A stretch of 44,549 nucleotides of DNA from Hydrogenophaga sp. (GTDB taxonomy: Bacteria; Pseudomonadota; Gammaproteobacteria; Burkholderiales; Burkholderiaceae_C): assembly GCF_030158645.1 (NCBI RefSeq), contig NZ_JAOASO010000094.1, forward strand, positions 1 to 44,549, read 5' to 3'. A program made the translations under genes and the position numbers. Position 1 is the stretch's first letter; every line of letters begins with the position of its first letter. Positions 8,239 to 16,349 of this stretch are shown here, piece after piece. Under the pieces are notes generated by a model. The model searched no databases. It was given only the letters and a program-made list of their open reading frames with translations, and was not told the origin of the DNA.

Positions 8239-8711
8239 TCGGCGTCCTCCTCGACGACGTCAACCGGCTGCTCCAGCGCGATCACTTCGTCGAGCAGCGC
8301 ATACAGCTGCGCCAGCCGCGCCTTGCCCAGGCGCTCTTCCATCCACGCGTAGTGCGATTCGATGGTGCTGGACAGGCGCTTGACCAGCTTGAGCCCGGCG
8401 GGCGTGGCACGCACCACGGTGCGGCGCGCGTCCTGCGGGCAACGGCCGCGCGCGATCAGCCCGTCGCGCTCCATGCGGGTGAGCACGCCGGTGAGGCTGG
8501 GGCCCAGCAGGAACGCCTCGCGCGCCACGCGCCCGGTTTCCACGCCGCCGGGCAGGCGGGCGTGCTCGCCGAGCACGCGCAGCACGCGCCACTGCTGGTC
8601 GCTCAGGCCGTGCTCGCGCAGGCTGGGCCGGGTGTGCAGCATCACGGCCTCGCGCGCTTCGAGCAGCAGGCGCGGCAGGTTGCGGTGGATGAAGGGGGTG
8701 GTGTCGTTCAT
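8235..8711 (-). CDS. hpaR: MarR-family repressor of the hpa operon, HpaR
   Basis: This 158-residue winged-helix regulator (MarR family) shows the DNA-binding stretch SDQQWRVLRVLGEHARLPGGVETGRVAREAFLLGPSLTGVLTRMERDGLIARG, with the wing at about residues 70-95, flanked by dimerisation helices. HpaR-type proteins repress the homoprotocatechuate meta operon and are released by hydroxyphenylacetates. It is the first gene of the operon. No Shine-Dalgarno is visible before the ATG at 8711; instead a 12-bp palindrome sits 5 bases upstream, suggesting a short or absent leader and autoregulation. Confidence 0.9.
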   Translation of the reverse strand: MNDTTPFIHRNLPRLLLEAREAVMLHTRPSLREHGLSDQQWRVLRVLGEHARLPGGVETGRVAREAFLLGPSLTGVLTRMERDGLIARGRCPQDARRTVVRATPAGLKLVKRLSSTIESHYAWMEERLGKARLAQLYALLDEVIALEQPVDVVEEDAE

Positions 8712-8715
8712 TTAG

Positions 8716-8727
8716 TTAACATGTTAA
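8716..8727. promoter_or_regulatory. Palindromic candidate HpaR operator TTAACATGTTAA
   Basis: This perfect 12-bp palindrome lies 5 bases upstream of the hpaR start codon, in the 78-bp gap between divergent hpaR and the nitronate monooxygenase gene. AT-rich palindromes of this size next to the regulator gene are typical MarR-family operators. Read on the plus strand, TTAACA (8716-8721) could also serve as a -35 box for the rightward gene, but the matching -10 is poor. Function is inferred from position and symmetry. Confidence 0.6.
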
Positions 8728-8789
8728 ATGAATGCGCTGTTACACGTTTGAGGGTTTACCCGTCCGGGGCCCGCGCGGAGAATGCGCGC

Positions 8790-9842
8790 ATGAACGCACT
8801 CACCTCCTTGATCGGTACCGACTTCCCGTTGATCCAGGCGCCCATGGCAGGCGTGCAGGGCGCCGCGCTCGCGGTGGCCGTGAGCAACGCGGGCGCGCTC
8901 GGGTCGCTGCCCTGCGCCATGCTCGCGCCCGACGCACTGGAGCGCGAGCTGACCGCGTTGGCCGCCGGCACCACACGCCCCTACAACGTCAACTTCTTCT
9001 GCCACACCCCACCGGTGCCCGACGAGGCGCGCGAAGCCGCCTGGCGCGCCTGGCTGGCCACCTACTACCGCGAAGCTGGGCTGGACATCGACGCGGTGCC
9101 CGCCGGCCCGGGCCGTGTGCCATTCAACAGCGCAGCGGCCGACCTGCTGGAGCGGTTCAAACCCAAGGTGGTGAGCTTTCACTTCGGCCTGCCCGACCTG
9201 GACCTGCTGGACCGCGTGAAAAGCTGGGGCAGTGTGGTGCTGGCGTCGGCCACCACGGTGGAAGAGGCGCACTGGCTGGAGGCGTTTGGCGCCGACGTGA
9301 TCATTGCGCAAGGCGTGGAAGCCGGCGGCCACCGCGGCATGTTCCTCACCGACGACCTCACCACGCAGGTGGGCACCTTTGCTCTGCTGCCGCAGATCGT
9401 GGCGGCCGTGAGCCTGCCGGTGATCGCGGCGGGCGGCATTGCCGACGCGGCGGGTGTGGCCGCGGCCATGGCGCTGGGTGCGTCGGGCGTGCAGGTGGGC
9501 ACGGCCTACCTGTGCAGCACCGAGGCGACCACCAGTGCCCTGCACCGCGCCGCGCTGCAAAGCGAGGCCGCGCACCACACGGCACTGACCCACCTGTTCA
9601 CCGGCCGTCCGGCGCGCGGCATCGTCAACCGCGTGATGCGCGAACTCGGCTCCATGAACCCGGTGGCGCCCGCCTTCCCGCTGGCCGGTGCGGCCATGGC
9701 GCCGCTGCGCGCGCACTGGGAGGCCAAGGGCAGCGGGGATTTTTCGCCGCTGTGGTCGGGACAGAACGCCAGTGGTTGCCGCGACCTGCCGGCGGCCGAG
9801 ATCACCCGCTTGCTGATCGAAGGCTTCAGCGCCCGCGCATGA
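8790..9842 (+). CDS. Nitronate monooxygenase / 2-nitropropane dioxygenase-type flavoprotein
   Basis: This 350-residue FMN-dependent TIM-barrel enzyme oxidises alkyl nitronates such as propionate 3-nitronate, a toxic natural product. It opens with FPLIQAPMAGVQG (flavin site) and has the class I signature QGVEAGGHRG with the catalytic His at residue 181, followed by AAGGIADAAG and ALGASGVQVGTAYL phosphate-binding segments. The ATG at 8790 has GGAG 9-12 bases upstream. It is transcribed divergently from hpaR, and its 3' end overlaps the convergent J-domain gene by 17 bp. Several family members are only generically annotated, so the substrate is uncertain. Confidence 0.85.
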   Translation: MNALTSLIGTDFPLIQAPMAGVQGAALAVAVSNAGALGSLPCAMLAPDALERELTALAAGTTRPYNVNFFCHTPPVPDEAREAAWRAWLATYYREAGLDIDAVPAGPGRVPFNSAAADLLERFKPKVVSFHFGLPDLDLLDRVKSWGSVVLASATTVEEAHWLEAFGADVIIAQGVEAGGHRGMFLTDDLTTQVGTFALLPQIVAAVSLPVIAAGGIADAAGVAAAMALGASGVQVGTAYLCSTEATTSALHRAALQSEAAHHTALTHLFTGRPARGIVNRVMRELGSMNPVAPAFPLAGAAMAPLRAHWEAKGSGDFSPLWSGQNASGCRDLPAAEITRLLIEGFSARA

Positions 9843-10923
9843 CGGCGTCGCGCTGCGCGTTGAGCCAGCGCTTGACCCGCACGCCGTTGCTCACCTGTTC
9901 CAGGTCGTGTTCGATGCCGGCGATCGCGGCTTCCAGCTCCCGCGCCTGGTCGATCCGGTTCTGCAGCAGCGTGTTGGCGTTGGGTGACAGGCCTTCGGGC
10001 AGATCGAACTCGTCGGCCAGCGCGTTCTGGCGCCCGGCGCGCTCGCGCTCCAGCTCGGCCACCTGGGCCTTGAGCAGCAGGGTCAGCGAAGCCAGACGCT
10101 CGTCCGACAGCTTGTGCACGGCCTCGGGGTCGGCCAGTTCGGCGCGGCTCTGGATCTGCAGCAGCGTGACGAGGTCTCGCTTTTCATAGGCCGCGTTGGC
10201 CTCGCTCATCAGCGCGGTCTTCCGCAGGCGCGCCTGGGGATCGGTTTCACGGTCGGGGTGCAGGGCGCTGGCGAGCTGGCGAAAGAGGCGGCGCAACAGC
10301 GTGTCGGCGTCCATCTGCTCGGTCTGGCGCAACGCAGCGCCGGGCTTCTTGCGCTCGCGTTTGGCCTGCGCGGCTTCGCGTTTCTTGTCCTGTTCTTCGG
10401 CCTGCGCCCGGCGCAGGCGCGCCATGCCCGCGCGCAGGAGTTGCTCGGCACTCAGCTCCTGACCCTCGTCGTCCAGCGGTTCGCCCAGCACCGACTCCAG
10501 CCGAGCGCGCAGCGCATCGGCCGCGTCCTGCTTCAACTGCGCGAGCGTGCGGGCGCTGTGGCGGTCGTGCAATTCGCGCATGGCCTCGCTGCCCGGGCCG
10601 CCGGCTTCAACCAGCTGGCGTGCGATCTGGCAAAGCACGGCTCGGGCCGTGTCGCACTGGCCCCGGCTGAGTTCTTTGCCCTGCAGGAAACCGTCCAGCG
10701 CCAGCGCCAGTTCGCGCTGGCCTTGCGCCAGCTGGCGGCGCAGCGGGTCGATGGCGCCATGCAGCTCCTGGCGGTGCAGCTGGCCCAGGGAGTCGAGCTC
10801 GGCGAGCTGGCTCTTGAGCTTGTCGATGCGGGTGAGCTGCAGGTTGTAGGCGCGGGCCGCGGCGGACAGGGGTTGTGCGCTGGGCGGCAGCACGAGCAGG
10901 GAGGCGGCGGGAGTCTTGGTCAT
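9826..10923 (-). CDS. J-domain (DnaJ-like) protein with flanking coiled coils
   Basis: The protein has 365 residues and is mostly charged helix. A J-domain-like segment lies in the second half (LFRQLASALHPDRETDP, HPD at residues 222-224, followed by SEANAAYEKRDL), so it probably stimulates an Hsp70 ATPase. Long Glu/Arg/Gln-rich stretches before and after are predicted coiled coils. It lacks the Gly/Phe-rich and zinc-finger regions of DnaJ itself, so it is a type III J protein with an internal J domain. No partner can be named. Only 6 bases separate its ATG from the palindromic element at 10930. Confidence 0.75.
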   Translation of the reverse strand: MTKTPAASLLVLPPSAQPLSAAARAYNLQLTRIDKLKSQLAELDSLGQLHRQELHGAIDPLRRQLAQGQRELALALDGFLQGKELSRGQCDTARAVLCQIARQLVEAGGPGSEAMRELHDRHSARTLAQLKQDAADALRARLESVLGEPLDDEGQELSAEQLLRAGMARLRRAQAEEQDKKREAAQAKRERKKPGAALRQTEQMDADTLLRRLFRQLASALHPDRETDPQARLRKTALMSEANAAYEKRDLVTLLQIQSRAELADPEAVHKLSDERLASLTLLLKAQVAELERERAGRQNALADEFDLPEGLSPNANTLLQNRIDQARELEAAIAGIEHDLEQVSNGVRVKRWLNAQRDAVMRGR

Positions 10924-10929
10924 GGGGTT

Positions 10930-11197
10930 AGGGCCTGTTCACACCATTTTTCCAAGTGCGAACGGGGTGAAAACAGCGCCAATCAAGGCGCGCGACAACG
11001 GCCAGACCGGGTGTCTGGCCTAGGAGCGCAACGCCGAGTGGCGCTGTTTTCACCCCGTTCCCTTCGGCTTGTGGCCAAAAAGGCCATGCGCCGCGTTGCG
11101 AAGCCTCGCCGGGCCACCGGCCCGTCTGCGTTTCGCGCCTTGCGCATGGCCTTTTTGATCCACAACGCATCTTGGAAAAATGGTGTGAGCAGGCCCT
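10930..11197. repeat. 268-bp MITE-like element with terminal inverted repeats and two nested hairpins
   Basis: Terminal arms 10930-10956 and 11171-11197 are inverted repeats, matching at 26 of 27 positions. Inside, a perfect 21-bp inverted repeat (10960-10980 with 11040-11060) encloses a further 8-bp hairpin (11000-11007 with 11013-11020). Next to it, a perfect 15-bp repeat (11077-11091 with 11142-11156), imperfectly extendable to about 27 bp, encloses a 6-bp hairpin (11110-11115 with 11119-11124). No target-site duplication or coding sequence was seen. The element occupies nearly the whole gap between the divergent J-domain gene and radA, so it must contain or replace their promoters. Confidence 0.85.
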
Positions 11198-11217
11198 GAA
11201 CTATATTGCCCAGCACC

Positions 11218-12594
11218 ATGGCCAAAGACAAAACCCAATACACCTGCAACGAGTGCGGCGGCTCCAGCCCCAAGTGGCTGGGCAAATGCCCGCACTGCAA
11301 CGCCTGGAACACGCTGGTGGAATCGGTGGCCGAATCCGCCGCGCCGTCGAAGAACCGCTTTGCCTCGCTGGCCAAGACCGCCGAGGTCACCACGCTGGCC
11401 GAGATCGACGCCACCGACGTGCAGCGCACGCCCACCGGCCACGACGAACTCGACCGCGTGCTGGGCGGCGGCATCGTGGAGGGCGGCGTGGTGCTGATCG
11501 GCGGCGACCCGGGCATCGGCAAGTCGACCCTGCTGCTGCAGGCGCTGGATTCGTTGCAGCGCGCAGGCGTGAAAACGCTCTATGTCACTGGCGAAGAAAG
11601 TGGCGCCCAGGTGGCGCTGCGCTCGCGCCGGCTCGGACTGGACGGCTCGCAGGTCAGCGTGCTGGCCGAAATCCAGCTGGAAAAAATCCTGGCCACGCTG
11701 GACCATGTGAAGCCCGGCATCGCGGTGATCGACTCGATCCAGACCGTGTATTCGGAACAGCTCACGTCGGCGCCGGGCTCGGTGGCGCAGGTGCGCGAAT
11801 GCGCGGCCCACCTGACCCGCGCGGCCAAGGCCAGCGGCACGGCGATCGTGCTGGTGGGCCACGTGACCAAGGAAGGCGCGCTGGCCGGCCCGCGCGTGCT
11901 GGAGCACATGGTGGACACGGTGCTGTATTTCGAGGGCGACACGCACAGCAGCTTCCGTCTGATCCGCGCGATCAAGAACCGCTTCGGCGCGGTCAACGAG
12001 ATCGGCGTGTTCGCCATGACGGAAAAAGGCCTGAAGGGCGTGAGCAACCCGAGCGCGATCTTCTTGAGCCAGCACAGCGAGCCGGTGCCCGGCAGCTGCG
12101 TGATGGTGACGCTGGAGGGCACGCGGCCCATGCTGGTGGAGATCCAGGCGCTGGTGGACAGCGGCGGCCCTTCGCCCCGGCGACTCTCCGTGGGCCTGGA
12201 CCGCGACCGCCTGGCCATGCTGCTGGCGGTGCTGCACCGCCACGCCGGCGTGGCCTGCATGGACCAGGACGTGTTCGTCAACGCCGTGGGCGGCGTGCGC
12301 ATCAGCGAGCCGGCGGCTGATCTGGCGGTGATGTTGGCGATCACTTCCAGCCTGCGCGGGCGGCCGCTGCCCAAGGGATTCATCGCCTTTGGCGAAGTGG
12401 GCCTGGCCGGCGAGGTGCGCCCCGCGCCGCGCGGCCAGGAGCGGTTGAAGGAAGCCGCCAAACTGGGTTTCAGCGTGGCGGTGGTGCCCAAAGCCAACCT
12501 GCCGAAAAAGAACGACAAGAGCTTTGAAGGCCTCACGGTGCACGGCGTGGACCGCATCGAAGAGGCCATGGAGCTGGCGCGCAGCCTGGCCTGA
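11218..12594 (+). CDS. radA: DNA repair protein RadA
   Basis: The protein has 458 residues and the full RadA layout. A C4 zinc finger lies at the N-terminus (CNECGG...CPHC). The RecA-like ATPase has Walker A GGDPGIGKST at residues 95-104 and the RadA-specific KNRFG motif at 253-257. A Lon-protease-like C-terminal domain follows, including DVFVNAVGGVRISEPAADLAV. RadA is a branch-migration helicase that processes recombination intermediates. The ATG at 11218 (MAKDKTQYTC) is the usual start. It lies 20 bases from the 268-bp palindromic element, so its promoter must lie in that element. Confidence 0.97.
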   Translation: MAKDKTQYTCNECGGSSPKWLGKCPHCNAWNTLVESVAESAAPSKNRFASLAKTAEVTTLAEIDATDVQRTPTGHDELDRVLGGGIVEGGVVLIGGDPGIGKSTLLLQALDSLQRAGVKTLYVTGEESGAQVALRSRRLGLDGSQVSVLAEIQLEKILATLDHVKPGIAVIDSIQTVYSEQLTSAPGSVAQVRECAAHLTRAAKASGTAIVLVGHVTKEGALAGPRVLEHMVDTVLYFEGDTHSSFRLIRAIKNRFGAVNEIGVFAMTEKGLKGVSNPSAIFLSQHSEPVPGSCVMVTLEGTRPMLVEIQALVDSGGPSPRRLSVGLDRDRLAMLLAVLHRHAGVACMDQDVFVNAVGGVRISEPAADLAVMLAITSSLRGRPLPKGFIAFGEVGLAGEVRPAPRGQERLKEAAKLGFSVAVVPKANLPKKNDKSFEGLTVHGVDRIEEAMELARSLA

Positions 12595-12619
12595 TTCGCA
12601 TCCACGGACAATCCCATCC

Positions 12620-13042
12620 ATGCAACTCAAGAAATTCCTCATTCCCCTGGGCTGCGCCGCCTTGCTGGTGGTGGCGCACAGGGCTTCCGGCTGGCCCGGC
12701 GTGGCCGCCGTCGGTGGCGGCCTGTTGTTCTGGCTGCTGCTGCACTTCACCCGCCTCATGACCGTGCTCAAGCGCGCCGCCCACCGGCCCATCGGCCACG
12801 TGGACAGCGCGGTGATGCTCAACGCCAAGCTCAAACCGGGTGTGACGCTCATGCACGTGATCGCCATGACGCGCGCGCTGGGCCAGCGCGTCTCGGCCGA
12901 GGGGGTCGAGCCCGAGGTGTACCGCTGGAGCGACAACGGCCTGTCCACGGTGGAAGCCGAGTTCGCCGGCGGCAAGCTGGTGCGCTGGCAACTGGCGCGG
13001 CCGGAGCCGCAGGCGTCAGTCCCGGACAGTCCGGCGCCGTAA
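12620..13042 (+). CDS. Small inner-membrane protein of unknown function
   Basis: This 140-residue protein has two N-terminal hydrophobic segments (about residues 5-20 and 27-46) and a soluble C-terminal part (VDSAVMLNAKLKPGVTLMHVIAMTRALGQRV, then a WSDNGLSTVEAEFAGGKLVRWQL segment that looks like a small beta domain). I do not recognise the family. It follows radA by 25 bases on the same strand and precedes ilvE by 66 bases, so it may be co-transcribed with radA. Codon use is like its neighbours, which supports a real gene. Confidence 0.7.
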   Translation: MQLKKFLIPLGCAALLVVAHRASGWPGVAAVGGGLLFWLLLHFTRLMTVLKRAAHRPIGHVDSAVMLNAKLKPGVTLMHVIAMTRALGQRVSAEGVEPEVYRWSDNGLSTVEAEFAGGKLVRWQLARPEPQASVPDSPAP

Positions 13043-13108
13043 AATCGCCGGTTTGGCGGCCAGTCCTGTCGGTTGGGCGCCCCTCACGAAACAACCCAAA
13101 GGACCCCC

Positions 13109-14059
13109 ATGAGCCCCATCGTTCCCTCGATGTCCGACCGCGACGGCAAGATCTGGATGGACGGCCAGATGGTGGACTGGCGCGACGCCAAGATCCACGT
13201 GCTGACCCACACGCTGCACTACGGCTGCGGCGCTTTCGAGGGGGTGCGGGCCTACAACGCGGTCGGCGGCACGGCGATCTTTCGCCTGGAAGAGCACACC
13301 GAGCGCCTGTTCAACAGCGCCAAGATCCTGCGCATGAAGCTGCCCTTCACCATGGAAGAAGCCATGGAAGCGCAAAAAGCCGTGGTGCGCGAGAACAAGC
13401 TGGAGAGCTGCTACATCCGCCCGCTGACCTGGATCGGCGACAAAAAGCTGGGCGTGTCACCCAAGGGCAACACCATCCACCTGATGGTGGCGGCCTGGGC
13501 CTGGGGTGCGTACCTGGGTGAAGAAGGCCTCAAGCGCGGCATCCGCGTGAAGACCAGCAGCTACACCCGCCACCACGTCAACATCACCATGACGCAGGCC
13601 AAGGCGGTGAGCAACTACACCAACAGCATCCTGGCCAACATGGAAGTGACCGACGAGGGTTACGACGAAGCGCTGTTGCTCGATGCCTCGGGCTTTGTGT
13701 CCGAAGGCGCTGGCGAAAACATCTTCGTGGTGAAAAACGGTGTGATCTACACGCCCGACCTCTCGGCCGGCGCGCTCAACGGCATCACGCGCAACACCGT
13801 GTTCCACATCGCCAAGGACCTGGGTATCGAGATCATCCAGAAGCGCATCACGCGCGACGAGGTCTACATCGCCGACGAGGCCTTCTTCACCGGCACCGCC
13901 GCCGAAGTGACCCCCATCCGCGAACTCGACCGCATCGAGATGGGCAAGGGCGACTATGTGGGCACGCGCGGCCCCATCACCGAGAAGATCCAGAGCGCGT
14001 TCTTCGACATCGTCAACGGCCGCAATCCCAAGTACGCCCACTGGCTCACGAAGGTCTGA
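13109..14059 (+). CDS. ilvE: Branched-chain amino acid aminotransferase IlvE
   Basis: This 316-residue class IV (fold type IV) PLP aminotransferase performs the last step of Leu, Ile and Val synthesis, transferring an amino group from glutamate to the branched-chain 2-oxo acids. Markers include HTLHYGCGAFEGVRAY near the N-terminus, the PLP-lysine region TQAKAVSNY, and EGAGENIFVV and ITRNTV with the cofactor-binding residues. The ATG at 13109 has AAAGGA upstream. A D-amino acid or aminodeoxychorismate function is less likely given the length and the GCGAFEG motif. Confidence 0.95.
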   Translation: MSPIVPSMSDRDGKIWMDGQMVDWRDAKIHVLTHTLHYGCGAFEGVRAYNAVGGTAIFRLEEHTERLFNSAKILRMKLPFTMEEAMEAQKAVVRENKLESCYIRPLTWIGDKKLGVSPKGNTIHLMVAAWAWGAYLGEEGLKRGIRVKTSSYTRHHVNITMTQAKAVSNYTNSILANMEVTDEGYDEALLLDASGFVSEGAGENIFVVKNGVIYTPDLSAGALNGITRNTVFHIAKDLGIEIIQKRITRDEVYIADEAFFTGTAAEVTPIRELDRIEMGKGDYVGTRGPITEKIQSAFFDIVNGRNPKYAHWLTKV

Positions 14060-14064
14060 ACACC

Positions 14065-14271
14065 ATGACCACCCCAGCCATCGAACTCCAGGCCAGCGAC
14101 CTCAACGCCCAGGGCGGCGTGTTCTGCCCGAACAAGCTGGCCGACATGAAGCTCTGGAACAGCCACCCCAAGGTGTACCTGGACGTGGGTCACAGCGGTG
14201 AGGCCAAATGTCCTTATTGCGGCACGGTTTACCGCCTGAAGGCTGGCGAATCGGTTTCACACGGACACTGA
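14065..14271 (+). CDS. Zinc-finger (CHCC type) domain protein
   Basis: This 68-residue protein has VFCPNKLADMKLWNSHPKVYLDV, then GHSGEAKCPYCGTVYRL, giving the Cys-His-Cys-Cys arrangement of the short zinc-finger domain also found in the mitochondrial complex I NDUFS6 subunit. It starts 5 bases after the ilvE stop. In Burkholderiales this small gene often follows ilvE, ahead of lipopolysaccharide genes. A role in respiratory-complex assembly is conceivable from the eukaryotic homologue but not shown. Confidence 0.85.
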   Translation: MTTPAIELQASDLNAQGGVFCPNKLADMKLWNSHPKVYLDVGHSGEAKCPYCGTVYRLKAGESVSHGH

Positions 14272-14288
14272 TCCGTCGGGTGTGTCCG

Positions 14289-14316
14289 CTGGCAACAGCG
14301 GTTTGGTGAAGATAAT
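14289..14316 (+). promoter_or_regulatory. Candidate sigma-70 promoter for the rml/polysaccharide operon
   Basis: A GATAAT hexamer (14311-14316, 5 of 6 to consensus) is preceded, with 16 bases between, by CTGGCA (14289-14294, 4 of 6 to TTGACA). It would give a leader of about 50 bases before rmlB, containing a 6-bp stem (GGCAGC/GCTGCC, about 14328-14344). This is the only non-coding gap ahead of the long plus-strand run. It was assigned by eye. Confidence 0.4.
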
Positions 14317-14372
14317 GCGTGGTCCATGGCAGCGTGCTGCTGCCCCAAGACAGCCACCTTTAGGGACGTTTC

Positions 14373-15443
14373 ATGATTCTGATCACCGGCGGCGCTGGCT
14401 TCATCGGCGGTAACTTCGTGCTCGACTGGCTGGCCCAGTCGGAAGAACCCGTCATCAACCTCGACAAGCTCACCTACGCGGGCAACCTGGAGAATCTCGC
14501 CAGCCTGCAGGGCGACGCGCGCCATGTGTTCGTGCAAGGCGACATCGGCGATGGCGCGCTGGTGGCCCGCCTGCTGGCCGAACACCGGCCGCGCGCGGTC
14601 ATCAACTTCGCCGCCGAGAGCCACGTGGACCGCTCCATTCACGGCGCGGAGGATTTCATCCAGACCAACATCGTCGGCACCTTCCGCCTGCTGGAAGCGG
14701 TGCGCGCGCATTGGTCCGGTCTTGCCGCCGACGAGAAGTCTGCGTTCCGCTTCCTGCACGTGAGCACCGACGAGGTCTACGGCAGCCTGGCACCCGACGC
14801 GCCCGCGTTCACCGAAACCCACGGCTTCGAGCCCAACAGCCCCTACTCGGCCAGCAAGGCCGCCAGCGACCACCTGGTGCGCGCCTGGCACCACACCCAC
14901 GGCCTGCCGGTGCTCACCACCAACTGCAGCAACAACTACGGGCCCTTCCACTTTCCCGAGAAGCTGATCCCGTTGATGATCGTCAACGCACTCGCCGGCA
15001 AGCCCCTGCCGGTGTACGGCGACGGCATGCAGGTGCGCGACTGGCTGTATGTGAAGGACCACTGCAGCGCCATCCGCCGCGTGCTCGAGGGCGGCCGGCT
15101 GGGCGAAACCTACAACGTGGGTGGCTGGAACGAAAAGCCCAACCTGGAGATCGTGCGCACCGTCTGTGCGCTGCTGGATGAGTTGCGCCCACGCAGCGAC
15201 GGCCAGCCCTACGCCAGCCAGATCAGCTACGTCAAAGACCGCCCCGGCCACGACCGCCGCTACGCCATCGACGCGCGCAAGATCGAACAAGAACTCGGCT
15301 GGAAGCCCGCCGAAACCTTCGAGAGCGGCATCCGCAAAACCGTGCAGTGGTACCTGGATCACCCCGCCTGGGTGGCCAACGTGCAGAGCGGCTCGTACCG
15401 GCAGTGGGTGCAGGCGCAATACGAAGCGCCGGTGTCTGCATGA
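14373..15443 (+). CDS. rfbB: dTDP-glucose 4,6-dehydratase RmlB
   Basis: This 356-residue short-chain dehydrogenase/reductase (SDR) removes water from dTDP-glucose to give dTDP-4-keto-6-deoxyglucose, the second step to dTDP-L-rhamnose. It has the NAD site [12 protein letters not shown], the catalytic STDEVYG (S131, T132, D133, E134) with the Asp-Glu pair specific to 4,6-dehydratases, and YSASK (Y158, K162). The C-terminal [13 protein letters not shown] motif is characteristic of RmlB. It is first of the rmlBDAC set; its stop overlaps rmlD as ATGA. Confidence 0.97.
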   Translation: MILITGGAGFIGGNFVLDWLAQSEEPVINLDKLTYAGNLENLASLQGDARHVFVQGDIGDGALVARLLAEHRPRAVINFAAESHVDRSIHGAEDFIQTNIVGTFRLLEAVRAHWSGLAADEKSAFRFLHVSTDEVYGSLAPDAPAFTETHGFEPNSPYSASKAASDHLVRAWHHTHGLPVLTTNCSNNYGPFHFPEKLIPLMIVNALAGKPLPVYGDGMQVRDWLYVKDHCSAIRRVLEGGRLGETYNVGGWNEKPNLEIVRTVCALLDELRPRSDGQPYASQISYVKDRPGHDRRYAIDARKIEQELGWKPAETFESGIRKTVQWYLDHPAWVANVQSGSYRQWVQAQYEAPVSA

Positions 15444-16339
15444 AGGTCTTGCTGCTGGGCAGGAACGGCCAGGTCGGCTGGGAACTGCAGCGCAGCCTGG
15501 CGCCGCTGGGCGAACTGGTGGCGCTGGACCGGCACAGCAGGCTGGAGGACGGTGGCTGCGGTGACCTGAACGACCTGGACGGCCTGCGCGAAACCGTGAG
15601 GCGGCTGCGTCCCGACGTGATCGTGAACGCCGCGGCGCACACCGCCGTGGACAAGGCAGAAAGCGAGCCCGAACTGGCGCATGCGTTGAACGCCACGGCA
15701 CCTGGCGCGCTGGCCGAGGCCGCCCACGCTGTGGGCGCTCTGCTGGTTCACTATTCCACCGACTACGTGTTCGACGGCAGTGGCACCGCACCGTGGACCG
15801 AAGACGCCGCCACCGGCCCGCTGAGCGTGTACGGGCAAACGAAGCTGGAAGGCGAGCAGCTGATCGAAGCGTCCGGCGCGCGCCACCTGATCTTTCGCAC
15901 CAGCTGGGTGTATGCCGCGCGCGGCGCCAACTTTGCCAAGACCATGCTGCGCCTGGCGATGGAACGCGAGCGGCTCACCGTGATCGACGACCAGTTCGGT
16001 GCGCCCACCGGCGCCGAGTTGATTGCCGACGTGACGGCGCACGCCATCCGCCAGACATTGCGCAGCGACGCTGGTGGCGGTGTTCACCACCTGGCTGCCG
16101 CGGGTGAAACGACCTGGAACGGCTACGCCCGCTTTGTGCTGGAGACCGCCCGCGCCCTCCAACCCGATCGGTCGCTGAAGGCGCAGGACGTGGCGCCCGT
16201 GCCCACCAGCGCATTCCCAACCCCCGCCCAACGGCCTTTGAATTCGCGACTGGACACCGCCCGGCTGCGCAGCACCTTCGGGCTGAACCTGCCGCACTGG
16301 CAACGCGGTGTGCGGCGTATGCTCGCCGAAATTCTTTGA
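15440..16339 (+). CDS. rfbD: dTDP-4-dehydrorhamnose reductase RmlD
   Basis: The protein has 299 residues and the RmlD fold. [10 protein letters not shown] is the cofactor loop, [13 protein letters not shown] and STDYVFDG are core signatures, and YGQTK carries the catalytic Tyr and Lys. It reduces dTDP-4-dehydro-L-rhamnose to dTDP-L-rhamnose, the final step. The start at ATG 15440 overlaps the rmlB stop by four bases. The longer upstream frame is a shadow of rmlB. Confidence 0.96.
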   Translation: MKVLLLGRNGQVGWELQRSLAPLGELVALDRHSRLEDGGCGDLNDLDGLRETVRRLRPDVIVNAAAHTAVDKAESEPELAHALNATAPGALAEAAHAVGALLVHYSTDYVFDGSGTAPWTEDAATGPLSVYGQTKLEGEQLIEASGARHLIFRTSWVYAARGANFAKTMLRLAMERERLTVIDDQFGAPTGAELIADVTAHAIRQTLRSDAGGGVHHLAAAGETTWNGYARFVLETARALQPDRSLKAQDVAPVPTSAFPTPAQRPLNSRLDTARLRSTFGLNLPHWQRGVRRMLAEIL

Positions 16340-16349
16340 GACACCACGC

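Noticed and set aside
11050-12975. A 641-codon open frame on the minus strand across radA
   Set aside because: It is antisense to radA, which has full motif support. GC-rich third positions commonly open the complementary frame; the translation is low-complexity (Ala/Arg/His-rich) with no recognisable domain.
15440-16339. rmlD and the RmlD-like gene at 43673 as a duplication
   Set aside because: They share only family motifs (cofactor loop, STDxVF, YxxxK); most of the sequence differs, so they are separate family members with different substrates.
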